NCBI GenBank assembly: GCA_025462835.1
Contig: JAOAPH010000066.1
Span: forward strand, 1-53,480
From: Candidatus Angelobacter sp.
GTDB lineage: Bacteria; Acidobacteriota; Terriglobia; Terriglobales; Acidobacteriaceae
Direction: 5' to 3'
DNA length: 53,480 nt
The position numbers were made by a program, and so were the translations under genes. Positions 15,073-26,403 of this stretch are shown piece after piece; the first letter of the stretch is position 1; each line of letters opens with the position of its first letter. The notes under the pieces were generated by a model. It was not told the origin of the DNA. It searched no databases and saw only the letters and a program-made list of their open reading frames with translations.

Positions 15073-17511
15073 ATGAGAATATTCGATTTCAAATCGCTCC
15101 GTATTGTCGTTTCTTTTCTTCTACTGACATCAGCGTTCGCGTTGGCCGATGCTGGCGGGATCTCCGGACGGGTCCTCGATCCGCTGGGAGCGTTCATTCC
15201 GAATGCAAAGGTAGTCGCCTTACAGGACAACAAGACCATCGCTGAAACTACTGCGGACGCAACGGGGGCCTTCATAATTAAACCGCTTCCAAGCGGACGC
15301 TACATAGTCCGCGCTACTGCGTCAGGATTCAGTACGAAGGACAGCGCGCCCGTGATCGTCCGTGGAACGAACGTGGCCAGCACCGATATCACCTTGGCAA
15401 TCGGCTCCATCCCACAGCAGGTAGTGGTTTCTGCGACCGGGACTGAAACTCCCGATTCACAACTCGGCGCCTCGGTGACCTTGATTGGTACTGAACAATT
15501 ACAAGGGAAGCTGAACGTCTTTGATGCACTGCGCCTCGCAGCTGGAGTTCAAGGCATTCAGAGCGGTGGGCAGGGCAGTTCATCCTCCATCTTCGTTCGA
15601 GGCGGCAACTCAAAGTCGAACAAGGTCCTTATCGACGGTATTCCCGCCAATGACATTGGCGGAACATTCGAGTTCGCAAATCTTTCGTCGGCTGGAGTGA
15701 ACACCGTCGAACTTTTTCGCGGACCGAATAGCGTTCTTTACGGCTCCGATGCCCTCGCCAGCGTCATCAACGTAACCACGCGGCGCGGTTCCACTCGTCT
15801 TCCGGAGTTCACGCTCGCCGGGTCCGGCGGAACCTTCTCTACTTACGACTACGCTTCTTCGCTCGCCGGCGCTTACAAGAACTTCGATTACTTCTCTGAA
15901 GCTTCTCGGATAGACACGAGAAACAATATTCCCAACTCGCAATATCACAACGCGACCTTTGCGGGAAATTATGGATGGACGCCCACCGGCACCACCGATC
16001 TTCGCGTCACCGTTCGCCGCAACGCCTCAAACGCCGGTCTCGCCAATGCCTTCGATCTGTACCAGATTCCGGACGACTCATCGTTAAAGGAGCAGAATAC
16101 CTTTGTCGGCGTAACTCTACAGAACCAAACCACTTCCAAGTGGCACAATCTGGTTCGATACGGCGCCGCGCGGCTGACTCTACAAAACGACAATCCCTCG
16201 GTCTCTGGCATCCCGGACGGTTTTGGCGATGGCCTCGGCAAGACCGTGACTCTGTGCGCACCTACAGGATGCGCCGCTCCCGCTCAAGCCATACTCGATT
16301 TTGGCGGCACATATCCCAGCTTGTTTGACAGCTTCACCAGCCGCGATTTCCTTCAGACCCAATCCGACTACACCCTCAGTTCGCACCTGACTGCATTGTT
16401 CGGTTTTCGCTTTGAAGACGAGCGCGGTGTGACCCACTCCGGATTCGGCGACAACAGCACCAGCCGGCAGAATTACAGTTACAGCATTCAAGCACAGGGT
16501 AATCTCTGGACGCGCCTTTACGCCACCGCCGGCGTGGGACTCGAAAAGAATGCGGTCTTCGGCTTCGCTGCCACTCCCAAGGTCTCACTCGCTTACTACC
16601 TCGCGCGTCCAGTCAATGATCGATTTTTCAGCGGAACAAAGTTGAAATTTAATTTCGGAAAGGGAATCAAGGAGCCGAGCATCTTTGATGAAAACTCGTC
16701 GCTCTTTGCTCTTCTCTCGAAAGTTGCTCCGTCTGTGATCACGCAGTTCCATGTCGCTCCCATCGGCCCCGAGCGAAGCCGCAGTTTCGATTTCGGCATT
16801 GACCAGGCATTTCTGAACCGTCGCGCAAGGCTGGGCGTGACCCTCTTCCATAACCGTTTCTACGACCAGATCGAATTCGTCGACAAGACGTTTCTTCCCC
16901 AGCTTGGAGTTCCAACCTCCGTGGCTGCCGCGACCTCATTTGGCGCGGATGTGAACTCGGCCGACTACCGCGCTCGCGGCGCGGAGACGGAAATCGAATT
17001 TAATCTTGGGCACGGTTTCGCTGCCACTGGCACATACACATACACGGGCGCGGTGGTTACCAAGTCATTCAGCAGCGATAACAATCCCAATTTCCAGGTA
17101 ATTAATTCCGCGTTTCCGGGCGTGCTGATTGGGGCCTTCTCTCCTCTGGTGGGTGCACGTCCGTTCCGGATTGCCCCCCATAGCGGCAGCTTCGCTCTCA
17201 GATACTCCCGGCCCAAGTTCACCGCAGCAGTCAACGGATACCTGGTCGGACGCCGTGATGACAGTACTTTCCTTACAGACGCATTCTTTGGAAATTCTTT
17301 GCTGTTGCCGAACCGAAATCTTGCAGCGGGATACCAGAAGATCGACCTGACCGGCAGCTATGCTATCCACCCCGCGGTCACACTCTTCACCAGCATGGAG
17401 AACTTGCTGAACCAACGGTATGACGCGGCATACGGTTTCCCCTCACTGCCATTTACCATTCGTACCGGAGTGAAGTTTGTGATCGGCGGCGAAGGATGGA
17501 AATTGAAATAG
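15073..17511 (+). CDS. btuB: TonB-dependent outer-membrane receptor, probably for cobalamin
   Basis: An 812-residue outer-membrane transporter. A signal peptide (1 to about 26) is followed by a carboxypeptidase-regulatory-like domain (about 28-110), a plug domain (about 125-240, with SSSIFVRGGNSKSNKVLIDG and SVLYGSDALASVINVTTRRG) and a beta barrel that ends in an aromatic-rich strand. Two cobalamin riboswitches directly upstream indicate vitamin B12 or another corrinoid as the substrate. The start at 15073 follows GAGGGGGAAGC and begins a good signal peptide; a longer open frame covers the riboswitches and is not real. The extra N-terminal domain is common in acidobacterial and Bacteroidetes receptors. 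A terminator follows directly. Confidence 0.9.
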   Translation: MRIFDFKSLRIVVSFLLLTSAFALADAGGISGRVLDPLGAFIPNAKVVALQDNKTIAETTADATGAFIIKPLPSGRYIVRATASGFSTKDSAPVIVRGTNVASTDITLAIGSIPQQVVVSATGTETPDSQLGASVTLIGTEQLQGKLNVFDALRLAAGVQGIQSGGQGSSSSIFVRGGNSKSNKVLIDGIPANDIGGTFEFANLSSAGVNTVELFRGPNSVLYGSDALASVINVTTRRGSTRLPEFTLAGSGGTFSTYDYASSLAGAYKNFDYFSEASRIDTRNNIPNSQYHNATFAGNYGWTPTGTTDLRVTVRRNASNAGLANAFDLYQIPDDSSLKEQNTFVGVTLQNQTTSKWHNLVRYGAARLTLQNDNPSVSGIPDGFGDGLGKTVTLCAPTGCAAPAQAILDFGGTYPSLFDSFTSRDFLQTQSDYTLSSHLTALFGFRFEDERGVTHSGFGDNSTSRQNYSYSIQAQGNLWTRLYATAGVGLEKNAVFGFAATPKVSLAYYLARPVNDRFFSGTKLKFNFGKGIKEPSIFDENSSLFALLSKVAPSVITQFHVAPIGPERSRSFDFGIDQAFLNRRARLGVTLFHNRFYDQIEFVDKTFLPQLGVPTSVAAATSFGADVNSADYRARGAETEIEFNLGHGFAATGTYTYTGAVVTKSFSSDNNPNFQVINSAFPGVLIGAFSPLVGARPFRIAPHSGSFALRYSRPKFTAAVNGYLVGRRDDSTFLTDAFFGNSLLLPNRNLAAGYQKIDLTGSYAIHPAVTLFTSMENLLNQRYDAAYGFPSLPFTIRTGVKFVIGGEGWKLK

Positions 17512-17520
17512 GCGGGGAAA

Positions 17521-17543
17521 AAGGGGGCGAGATTCGCCCCCTT
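17521..17543. terminator. bidirectional terminator hairpin
   Basis: AAGGGGGCGA and TCGCCCCCTT pair perfectly around GAT. It lies between the convergent receptor and esterase genes and carries A and T runs on its two sides, so it can end both transcripts. Confidence 0.8.
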
Positions 17544-17551
17544 ACACTTTG

Positions 17552-18454
17552 CTAATGTTTCCGCCCAGCCGGGGCCGCTGCACTCGACGGATTTGCGGAC
17601 GCAAATATTTTGGAATGGAATTCCAGCGATGCCGGCAGATGCTGCGAGAAGTATTCCCAATCGTGTCCGCCAGGATAGATGTGGAACTCGTGCGGGATTT
17701 TTCTAGCCAGCAGCAAGTTATGCAATGATTCCGCGCCGGCTTCAAATCCGTAGTCGTCGTGATCGCCACAATCGAAATAAATCTTCAGGGCGCTAGCTTG
17801 AGTCGTCCGCGCGTAGACAAAAGGACTATTCGCCTTCCAATAATCCGTATCCAACGGCGCGCCAAATGCGGGCCCTATAAAATTGCCCAGGCCAACTGCG
17901 CTTGAAGCTTTGGGCAATATCTCCATTAATGCTGCGCTGTGCGCGCTGACCGACGAGAACAGTTGCGGATACTTCAACGCGAACCGCAATGCTCCGTATC
18001 CGCCCATGGAGATTCCAGAAATCGCCCTGCCCGAGCGCGAGTGGCTGATGCGGAACTTGTGCTCCATCGCCGCTAGAAATTCACGGATGAAAAAATCCTC
18101 GTACTTCACGCGTCCGTTCTTGGAGTTGATATAAAACGAGCGATCGCCATTCGGAGTGATGATGACGAACTCGCCGATGTTTCCTTGTCCCTGCAAGTCC
18201 TCCACCAGGCTCCAAATGCCATCATTGATCAATGCCTGCGAGTCCTGCCCCAATCCGTGCAACATATAAAGGACGGGATAGGTTTTGGTTGCAGAAGCTG
18301 TTTGGTCATAGCTCGGCGGCAGCAGGGCGCAATATCCCACTGAACGCCCGGCGTATGTGCTTTTCACGCTGCCGCATTCCACCCGACTCTGGGCGAACGA
18401 CGGAAGCGCGAAGCACAACAAGAAGATTATTACTGAGGCCCTGATTTTAATCAT
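17552..18454 (-). CDS. exported alpha/beta-hydrolase esterase
   Basis: A 300-residue protein with a signal peptide (cleavage likely after SFAQ, near residue 22). The rest is a putative-esterase alpha/beta hydrolase like esterase D and feruloyl esterases: YMLHGLGQD is the oxyanion region, GISMGGYG carries the serine nucleophile, DCGDHDDY the acid and GGHDWEYF the histidine. It acts in the periplasm or outside; the ester substrate is unknown. Its start overlaps the end of the ABC permease gene by eight bases, so the three genes 20614-17552 form one operon. Confidence 0.87.
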   Translation of the reverse strand: MIKIRASVIIFLLCFALPSFAQSRVECGSVKSTYAGRSVGYCALLPPSYDQTASATKTYPVLYMLHGLGQDSQALINDGIWSLVEDLQGQGNIGEFVIITPNGDRSFYINSKNGRVKYEDFFIREFLAAMEHKFRISHSRSGRAISGISMGGYGALRFALKYPQLFSSVSAHSAALMEILPKASSAVGLGNFIGPAFGAPLDTDYWKANSPFVYARTTQASALKIYFDCGDHDDYGFEAGAESLHNLLLARKIPHEFHIYPGGHDWEYFSQHLPASLEFHSKIFASANPSSAAAPAGRKH

Positions 18455-19880
18455 GCCTCAATGCCTGCACCGGATCTAGCTTCGCAGCGCGCGACGCAGG
18501 ATACAATCCAGAGCCCAGGCTCACGAACACTGAAAATACCATCGCGCCTACCACCAGCCACCACGGCACATACCAGAAGTTTTCCGTAGGAATATCTTGC
18601 CTTTGCAGCCAAATATTGGTTCCGAAGTTGATCACCCGCCCGATGGTCCATCCCAGGCTGGTTCCCAGCACTCCACCCAGAACGCCCATAGCCCCGGCCT
18701 CGACAAAGAAGAGCTTCTTCACATCGATGTCGCTCGCTCCGAGTGCCTTCATGATGCCGATCTCTCTGCGCCGCTCCAGGATCGCCATCACCAGCGTATT
18801 CATAATGCCCAGGGACGCAACTGCCAGCGCCAAGCTGCCGAAGATTGCGAGAAACATATCGAGAAAGATGAAGACGTACCTCAGTGTCTTTGACGCGTCC
18901 TGCATGGAATAGGTCGAAAAGCCCATCTTTTTAATGGTTTCCTGGATGACTGGGATCTGAGTGGGCTTGTTCGCGCGCACGATCAACGTCATATATGTCT
19001 TGCCTTTGGACGCGCGCATCAGGGTTCGCAGGTCACTCGGTTGCATAAAATTCATGCTCTCTGCCAACCCTGTCGGGATAAATACGCGCCCCCGCGATAC
19101 CGACCGCATCCCGCCGTATGGTTCTGTATTCACCACTCCGACGATTTTCAACTTCTTCTCTCGTCGGACCACGCTGAAGTCGAAGTTGGCCCCTGCTTCG
19201 TCTGCTGCTTTGGCCTTGTTTGAATCGCTAGGCGCGATGGCGCTCTCATTGTTGGTCGCTCGCTCGGCATATCGCAGGGTGAGTTCTTTCCCAATGAGAC
19301 GATTAGCATCCTCGTTGCTGAGTTTTTGTTTGTCGCTCTGCCGCGTGTCCTCTGGCATCTCCAATAGTTCGCGTGCGAATTCCCCCAACACGATCGCTTC
19401 TTCGGCCTTCGGGCCGGAGAAAAACTTTCCTTGCAGGTCCTCGAATGCCTCGCTGTTGTTTGCCGAAGTGGGTAATGCCGTGATGGCGGCAAAGTGCGGG
19501 CGCTCGGCTTTTCCGTCAACGGCAAATCGAAGCTCCGCCGTGAGTCGAATCTCTGGATAGACTTCCGCTACGCCCGAAATCTTTTCGAATGTTTGCCGCG
19601 CAGTGTCATCGAGCGATTTGATTTCGCCGGATTGCATGTTAGGACGATTTCGGCGGTCATCCTCCGTCCTGAAATCCTGTTTCGAAGCCACGATCACAGT
19701 ATCGAAAAGCCCGGATCGTCCCAGCCTCTTCCCGAACACCTGCTGTAATCCCACTCCCAATGACAACATGGCTACCAACGATGCCACGCCAACCGCAATG
19801 CCAATCGTTGTCAGCGAATTTCTTAGGACAGCCTCGCGCAGATTGCGGCCAGCCAATTCAACCAGATCGTATGCCTTCAC
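18447..19880 (-). CDS. MacB/FtsX-type ABC transporter permease
   Basis: A 477-residue membrane protein. One helix near residues 20-45 is followed by a large periplasmic domain (about 50-330, MacB_PCD) and three helices in a C-terminal FtsX domain with LGIMNTLVMAILERRREIGIMKALGAS. This is the mechanotransmission layout of MacB and LolC/E proteins, which push lipoproteins, peptides or drugs out of the inner membrane without transporting through it. The periplasmic domain has a long acidic insertion (about 165-235) rich in D, E and N. Its ATG overlaps the ATPase gene stop by four bases. The substrate is unknown. Confidence 0.88.
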   Translation of the reverse strand: MKAYDLVELAGRNLREAVLRNSLTTIGIAVGVASLVAMLSLGVGLQQVFGKRLGRSGLFDTVIVASKQDFRTEDDRRNRPNMQSGEIKSLDDTARQTFEKISGVAEVYPEIRLTAELRFAVDGKAERPHFAAITALPTSANNSEAFEDLQGKFFSGPKAEEAIVLGEFARELLEMPEDTRQSDKQKLSNEDANRLIGKELTLRYAERATNNESAIAPSDSNKAKAADEAGANFDFSVVRREKKLKIVGVVNTEPYGGMRSVSRGRVFIPTGLAESMNFMQPSDLRTLMRASKGKTYMTLIVRANKPTQIPVIQETIKKMGFSTYSMQDASKTLRYVFIFLDMFLAIFGSLALAVASLGIMNTLVMAILERRREIGIMKALGASDIDVKKLFFVEAGAMGVLGGVLGTSLGWTIGRVINFGTNIWLQRQDIPTENFWYVPWWLVVGAMVFSVFVSLGSGLYPASRAAKLDPVQALRHD

Positions 19881-20614
19881 TGGACGCCTCCCGCAATGTT
19901 TACTGTGGCGGTTGTAAGTTGCTCGCCGGCATCCAACACCTTGCCGTCGCCCAGGAAGATCATCCGCGTGGCATACCGCTCGGCGAGCGCCCTCTCGTGT
20001 GTCACCATCACCACTGTGGTGCCGAGCGTCGAATTCAACTCCTGGATCAAATTCATGATCTCTTCGCCGGTCTTGCTGTCGAGGTTTCCGGTCGGCTCAT
20101 CGGCCAACAGAAGTTTGGGGCGATTTACCAGCGCTCTCGCCAATGCCGCACGCTGTTGCTCTCCGCCGGACAGCTCACTGGGACGATGCGTCAGCCTCGC
20201 AGAAAGCCTTACTCGTTTTAACGCGTCCTGCACTCGGTCATTGCGCTCAGCGCGGTCGACTTCTGCAAATCGCATCGGCAGTTCGACGTTTTCGGCCAGG
20301 TTCATCGTCGGAACCAGGTTGAATGATTGAAAGACCATACCGACGGTGTGTCGCCGATACTTCGCCAGTTCTTCAGACGTCATCTGAGCAAGATCACGTC
20401 CGTGGACGAGAATGGAGCCCGAACTCGGCCTGTCGAGTCCTGCGATCAGGTTCATCAAAGTCGATTTCCCAGAACCCGAAGTCCCCAATAGAGCGGCAAA
20501 CTCACCGTCGCGGATTGTGAGGGAAACACCATCCACGGCTGAAATCACGTTCGTCCCCATCTTGTAATGGCGACGCACATCAATTGTCTTTATTGCTTCA
20601 AGATCGGACCGCAA
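19877..20614 (-). CDS. ABC transporter ATPase (MacB/LolD type)
   Basis: A 245-residue ATPase. Walker A GTSGSGKST (about 43-51), Q-loop VFQSFNLVPTMNLAENV, signature LSGGEQQRAALARAL and Walker B LLLADEPTGNLDS are all intact. The QSFNLVPTMNL and GNLDSKTG segments are typical of the LolD/MacB branch that works with an FtsX-type permease, which is the next gene. It is the first gene of the operon. No efflux outer-membrane or adaptor protein is encoded alongside, which leaves the export route open. Confidence 0.92.
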   Translation of the reverse strand: MRSDLEAIKTIDVRRHYKMGTNVISAVDGVSLTIRDGEFAALLGTSGSGKSTLMNLIAGLDRPSSGSILVHGRDLAQMTSEELAKYRRHTVGMVFQSFNLVPTMNLAENVELPMRFAEVDRAERNDRVQDALKRVRLSARLTHRPSELSGGEQQRAALARALVNRPKLLLADEPTGNLDSKTGEEIMNLIQELNSTLGTTVVMVTHERALAERYATRMIFLGDGKVLDAGEQLTTATVNIAGGVQ

Positions 20615-20946
20615 ATAGGCTCTCCGGATGGTATCGCATTGAAAATGAGGAACTACTGTTGGATGTTACTACGCTTTCGCAGCTTCAAAAGTTGCCGGGA
20701 GAAGTCCGGTCAAAGCTCTCAATGGCGCAAATCGGCTCATGACCCTAGTCACCTTTACTGATAAAGATGGTTACTTTAGAGACTCGCTCAGGTAAAAACA
20801 TGGGCGACAAGGGGTTTCAACATTGGTACGATACGTTTCGGTGCAGCAACAATCATTGTTGGTTTCCAGCCAGAATGGAAGCTGACCATAGCATCAGAGT
20901 AAATGCGGTACTGTGGTGGTCTGCCACGAATGAGTCAGCAAATCCT
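20615..20946. other. divergent intergenic region before glycogen phosphorylase
   Basis: It separates the ABC operon from the phosphorylase gene. The phosphorylase frame is open from 20767, but those 60 codons do not resemble the enzyme family. It must contain promoters for both directions, but no strong -35/-10 pair stands out. Nothing else was recognised. Confidence 0.4.
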
Positions 20947-23391
<2,445 letters not shown>

Positions 23392-23440
23392 AGTCTGTAC
23401 GTTTCCAGCGTCAAACCTTTCACTAAGTAATTTCTTCCTA

Positions 23441-23469
23441 TTGACTCCATGATTCGTACGCGATAATCT
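23441..23469 (+). promoter_or_regulatory. strong sigma-70-type promoter of a small transcription unit
   Basis: TTGACT (23441-23446) and TAATCT (23464-23469) are separated by exactly 17 bases. Transcription should begin near 23476, just before an unusually long Shine-Dalgarno sequence. Confidence 0.65.
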
Positions 23470-23498
23470 GCGATTACACTGGAAAGGAGGCTGATCCA

Positions 23499-23555
23499 AT
23501 GGATAAAAGTTCTGATGGAAGTAGATGTAGCTTTAGTGAGGTGGCTGAGGCTTAG
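23499..23555 (+). CDS. possible 18-residue peptide with an extended Shine-Dalgarno
   Basis: ATG at 23499 opens an 18-codon frame, MDKSSDGSRCSFSEVAEA, ending in TAG. Upstream, GGAAAGGAGGCTGATCC (23481-23497) matches the complement of the 16S rRNA 3' end over about 15 bases with one extra C, far longer than any other ribosome-binding site in the window. The unit has its own promoter and terminator. After the TAG the same frame stays open for 26 codons to a TAA at 23634, encoding a hydrophobic end. I do not recognise the peptide; it could be functional, a leader, or incidental to a structured RNA. Confidence 0.4.
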   Translation: MDKSSDGSRCSFSEVAEA

Positions 23556-23633
23556 GGCGCTTGCTCTAAAGTCCCGCGAAACTCCAAGCTGGGGTTATTT
23601 GCTGTGGCCCTCCTTATAGAGCGCGCCTCAGGC
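23546..23633 (+). ncRNA. structured RNA segment of the small transcription unit
   Basis: GGCGC and GCTCTA (23556-23568, with a TT bulge) pair with TAGAGC and GCGCC (23617-23627). A competing pairing joins TGAGGC (23546-23551) with GCCTCA (23625-23630), so two mutually exclusive forms are possible. The segment spans the TAG codon of the small frame. Together with the promoter and terminator this makes a complete RNA of about 220 bases. It does not match 6S, tmRNA or SRP RNA by eye. Confidence 0.4.
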
Positions 23634-23654
23634 TAATCTCAACAGACTACCGGA

Positions 23655-23697
23655 AACGGCCCGCATGGCTGCCCTGCAGCGCGGGCCGTTCTCTTTT
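23655..23697 (+). terminator. intrinsic terminator of the small transcription unit
   Basis: AACGGCCCGC (23655-23664) and GCGGGCCGTT (23681-23690) pair perfectly over ten bases and are followed by CTCTTTTG. Confidence 0.85.
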
Positions 23698-23747
23698 GTG
23701 ACTAGCCACGCAACATCAAGATTGCGTATTCTCTAAGTTAGCGACTC

Positions 23748-24992
23748 ATGCCCAACCTTTCACTTTCCGAGATCCTCGGCGCGCCCGTCATTGATTCCAC
23801 AGGCGCGGTTCGCGGACGTGTGCGTGAGGTTGCTGTTTTTCCCCAGGATGATCCCTCCCGCATCGCTGCGTTCATTGTGCGTACTCGCAATGGCGACCGG
23901 ATGCTTCCGCCTGCGCAGATCAGTTCGATAAAGGATGCAGTGATCCGTTCCAGCGAAGCCGCAGAACATTGGACACCGCTTGCCAGCTCGGAAGGATTTC
24001 TCTTGCTGGAACGCGACCTGCTTGATCAGCAGATCATCGATGTTCACGGACGCAAAGTGGTTCGCGTCAACGATGTTGATTTTGAGGTGGTGCAGAGCAA
24101 TGGCCATCCTACCTTCAGTATTTACGAGGTGGAGATCGGGCCTCGGGGTGCAGTTCGGAGACTACTCAAGAATCTTGCTCCGAGGCGTGCGATCAACGCG
24201 ATGGCCGAACGCTTTTCGCCCAAGATCATTCCCTGGGATTTCGTTGACCTGATTGAAGTCGATCCTGCTCGCCGCGTGAAGCTGAAGATAGAGCACGCGC
24301 GATTGTCGCGCCTGCATCCCGCCGATATCGCCGACATCCTCGAGGAACTCGCACCCGCACAACGCGAAGCTGTATTCGAGACTCTCGACGAGGACGTCGC
24401 CGCAGACGCTCTGGAAGAACTTGATCCCAAGCTTCAAGGCTCGTTACTCGAATCGCTCGATTCCGACCACGCTGCTGACATTGTCGAGGAGATGGAACCG
24501 GATGCCGCCGCCGATCTTCTGGAGAATCTCTCCGACCAGGCCTCCGAACAGATCCTCGACGAAATGCAGCCTGAAGAGCGTGAAGAGGTTGAAGAGCTTC
24601 TGGAGTTTGAAGAGGACACGGCTGCAGGGCGCATGACCACGGCATACATTTCTGCTCCACAGAAGGCCACTGCCGAAGATGCCATTAACCTGCTTCGCGG
24701 ATTCGAAGGCGGAGTCGAAACGGTCAGCACGATTTTCCTCGTGGACGAAGCCGGAAATCTCGTTGGCGCTGTTCCTCTTGCGAAGCTTGCGCTGGCCGAC
24801 AACAGCACGCCACTTGCAACGCTTACCTCTGACCAGCTCATCTCCTGCTCCATCGAAGCGAATGAAAAAGAAGTCGCAGAGCTATTCGATAAATACAACC
24901 TGCTCACCTTGCCTGTCATTGACGAAACCGGACAGCTCAATGGCGTAATCACCGCCGACGACATCATCAGCCTGCTCCGCCGCAAACTCTAA
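23748..24992 (+). CDS. PRC-barrel / MgtE_N / CBS-domain protein without membrane part
   Basis: A 414-residue cytoplasmic protein. A PRC-barrel-like region (1 to about 160) is followed by an MgtE intracellular N domain of acidic helical repeats (about 180-290, with DIADILEELAPAQREAVFETLDEDVAADALEEL pattern split over several repeats) and a CBS pair (about 295-414). In the MgtE magnesium channel these N and CBS domains sense Mg2+ and gate the pore, but the membrane domain is missing here. The next gene, 138 bases on, is an NRAMP-related transporter with an altered metal site. I infer a Mg2+-sensing partner for that transporter. The gene is complete, not a truncated mgtE. Confidence 0.85.
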   Translation: MPNLSLSEILGAPVIDSTGAVRGRVREVAVFPQDDPSRIAAFIVRTRNGDRMLPPAQISSIKDAVIRSSEAAEHWTPLASSEGFLLLERDLLDQQIIDVHGRKVVRVNDVDFEVVQSNGHPTFSIYEVEIGPRGAVRRLLKNLAPRRAINAMAERFSPKIIPWDFVDLIEVDPARRVKLKIEHARLSRLHPADIADILEELAPAQREAVFETLDEDVAADALEELDPKLQGSLLESLDSDHAADIVEEMEPDAAADLLENLSDQASEQILDEMQPEEREEVEELLEFEEDTAAGRMTTAYISAPQKATAEDAINLLRGFEGGVETVSTIFLVDEAGNLVGAVPLAKLALADNSTPLATLTSDQLISCSIEANEKEVAELFDKYNLLTLPVIDETGQLNGVITADDIISLLRRKL

Positions 24993-25040
24993 GATCCCGA
25001 GTTGCCAGAGAACCAAGCTGCGCGACCAGTTGCGATTGAC

Positions 25041-25061
25041 GAGAAACGAGAAACGAGAAAC
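25041..25061 (+). repeat. 7-bp tandem repeat GAGAAAC x3
   Basis: Three perfect copies of GAGAAAC lie in the gap between the MgtE_N/CBS and NRAMP genes. The same motif recurs at 26392-26399 and in a large inverted repeat at 33823-33881, so it belongs to a dispersed spacer family. Confidence 0.7.
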
Positions 25062-25130
25062 CGGTTTTTCCTGTGTTACCTTTGAATTGCGTTTCTTTTC
25101 ACATCGCAATCTCCTTAAAATCGTACGCAC

Positions 25131-26384
25131 ATGAAATTCCTCAGGTCCTGGAAAACCCGGCTGCTGCTGTTCCTTGCCGTCGTTGGCCCCGGCTTCATCA
25201 CTGCCAATGTCGACAACGACGCCGGCGGCATCCTCGCTTATTCTCAGGCAGGCGCGCAGTTTGGATACTCGCTCTTGTGGACGATGCTTCCGATGACGAT
25301 TGCCCTAATCGTTGTTCAGGAGATGTCGGCACGCATGGGAGCAGTCACCGGCAAAGGACTCAGCGATCTCATTCGCGAGGAGTATGGGTTCCGCACCACT
25401 TTTATCATCATGGTGCTGCTGGTGTTCACTAATTTCGCCAACGTCGTTGCCGAGTTTGCCGGCGTCGCCGGGGCCACTGAGCTGTTTGGTGTCTCACGTT
25501 ACATCAGCGTGCCTATCTCGGCGGTGCTGGTTTGGTTCCTTGTAGTGAAAGGGAACTACAAAAGCGTCGAGAAGATTTTCCTGATTGCTTCATTTTTCTA
25601 CATCGCTTACATCATCGCCGGAGTCCTCTCCCGCCCGGATTGGCACGATGCAGTCATAAACACGCTCAAGTTGCCGCCGCCTCGCCAGTTTAAGAACTCG
25701 GACTATCTATATATGTCCGTGGGAATCATCGGCGCCACCATCGCCCCATGGATGCAGTTTTATCTACAGTCGTCGATTGTGGAAAAGGGTGTCACAGTCC
25801 GCCAATATGCAGCTTCGCGCATCGACGTGATTTTTGGCTCCATCTTCACCGACATCGTGGCTTGGTTCATCGTCGTTGCCTGCGCTGCAACCCTTTATGT
25901 GAGCGGCTACAGAGATGTGAAATCGGCGGCCGATGCTGCGCAGGCGCTCAAGCCGCTTGCCGGGCAATACGCATTTATCCTCTTTGCCGCCGGGCTGTTC
26001 AACGCATCCATCTTCGCAGCGTCTATTCTGCCGATATCCACGGCTTACACCGTCTGCGAAGGACTGGGCTTTGAATCCGGTATCGACAAGAAGTTCTCGG
26101 AAGCGCCGGTCTTTTATTGGCTCTACACTATTTTGCTGGCCAGCGGCGCCGCCGTGATTCTCCTTCCTAACGTGCCGCTGGTTAAAGTTGCAGTGCTGTC
26201 GCAAGTGCTGAACGGAGTCTTGCTGCCGTTCGTTCTCATCTTCATGCTGTTGTTGGTGAACAAGGCCGAGCTGATGGGAGTGCACGTGAATTCACGTCTG
26301 TTCAACGTGATTGCGTTGGCCACTACCATCATCATGATCGTGTTGACCGTGGCCATGCTTGTGACCAGCTCCAAGTCAAGTTAA
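25131..26384 (+). CDS. NRAMP-related divalent metal transporter, probably Mg2+
   Basis: A 417-residue membrane protein with about 11 helices and the NRAMP/SLC11 fold. The metal site differs from classical Mn2+/Fe2+ transporters: the DPGN of helix 1 is DNDA (28-31), and the MPH of helix 6 is APW (205-207), so the sulfur ligand and the histidine are lost. Loss of the methionine is a feature of NRAMP-related magnesium transporters. Pairing with an MgtE_N/CBS protein supports Mg2+ as the substrate. The ATG at 25131 has no good ribosome-binding site. The gene could instead be a Mn2+ importer of unusual type. Confidence 0.88.
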   Translation: MKFLRSWKTRLLLFLAVVGPGFITANVDNDAGGILAYSQAGAQFGYSLLWTMLPMTIALIVVQEMSARMGAVTGKGLSDLIREEYGFRTTFIIMVLLVFTNFANVVAEFAGVAGATELFGVSRYISVPISAVLVWFLVVKGNYKSVEKIFLIASFFYIAYIIAGVLSRPDWHDAVINTLKLPPPRQFKNSDYLYMSVGIIGATIAPWMQFYLQSSIVEKGVTVRQYAASRIDVIFGSIFTDIVAWFIVVACAATLYVSGYRDVKSAADAAQALKPLAGQYAFILFAAGLFNASIFAASILPISTAYTVCEGLGFESGIDKKFSEAPVFYWLYTILLASGAAVILLPNVPLVKVAVLSQVLNGVLLPFVLIFMLLLVNKAELMGVHVNSRLFNVIALATTIIMIVLTVAMLVTSSKSS

Positions 26385-26403
26385 CTCAGAACGAGAAACC
26401 GTC

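Noticed and set aside
20767-20946. A 60-residue N-terminal extension of glycogen phosphorylase
   Set aside because: The composition (many W, C, H) does not fit the family and the usual length is reached from 20947; no ribosome-binding site supports the early start.
23499-23636. Reading the small frame at 23499 as a 45-codon gene with an amino acid inserted at TAG
   Set aside because: There is no sign of pyrrolysine or suppressor machinery here; readthrough is kept only as a hypothesis in the findings.
24434-24985. A serine-rich 183-codon frame opposite the MgtE_N/CBS gene
   Set aside because: The serine runs are the complement of GAA/GAG/GCT-rich codons of the acidic repeats, not an independent gene.
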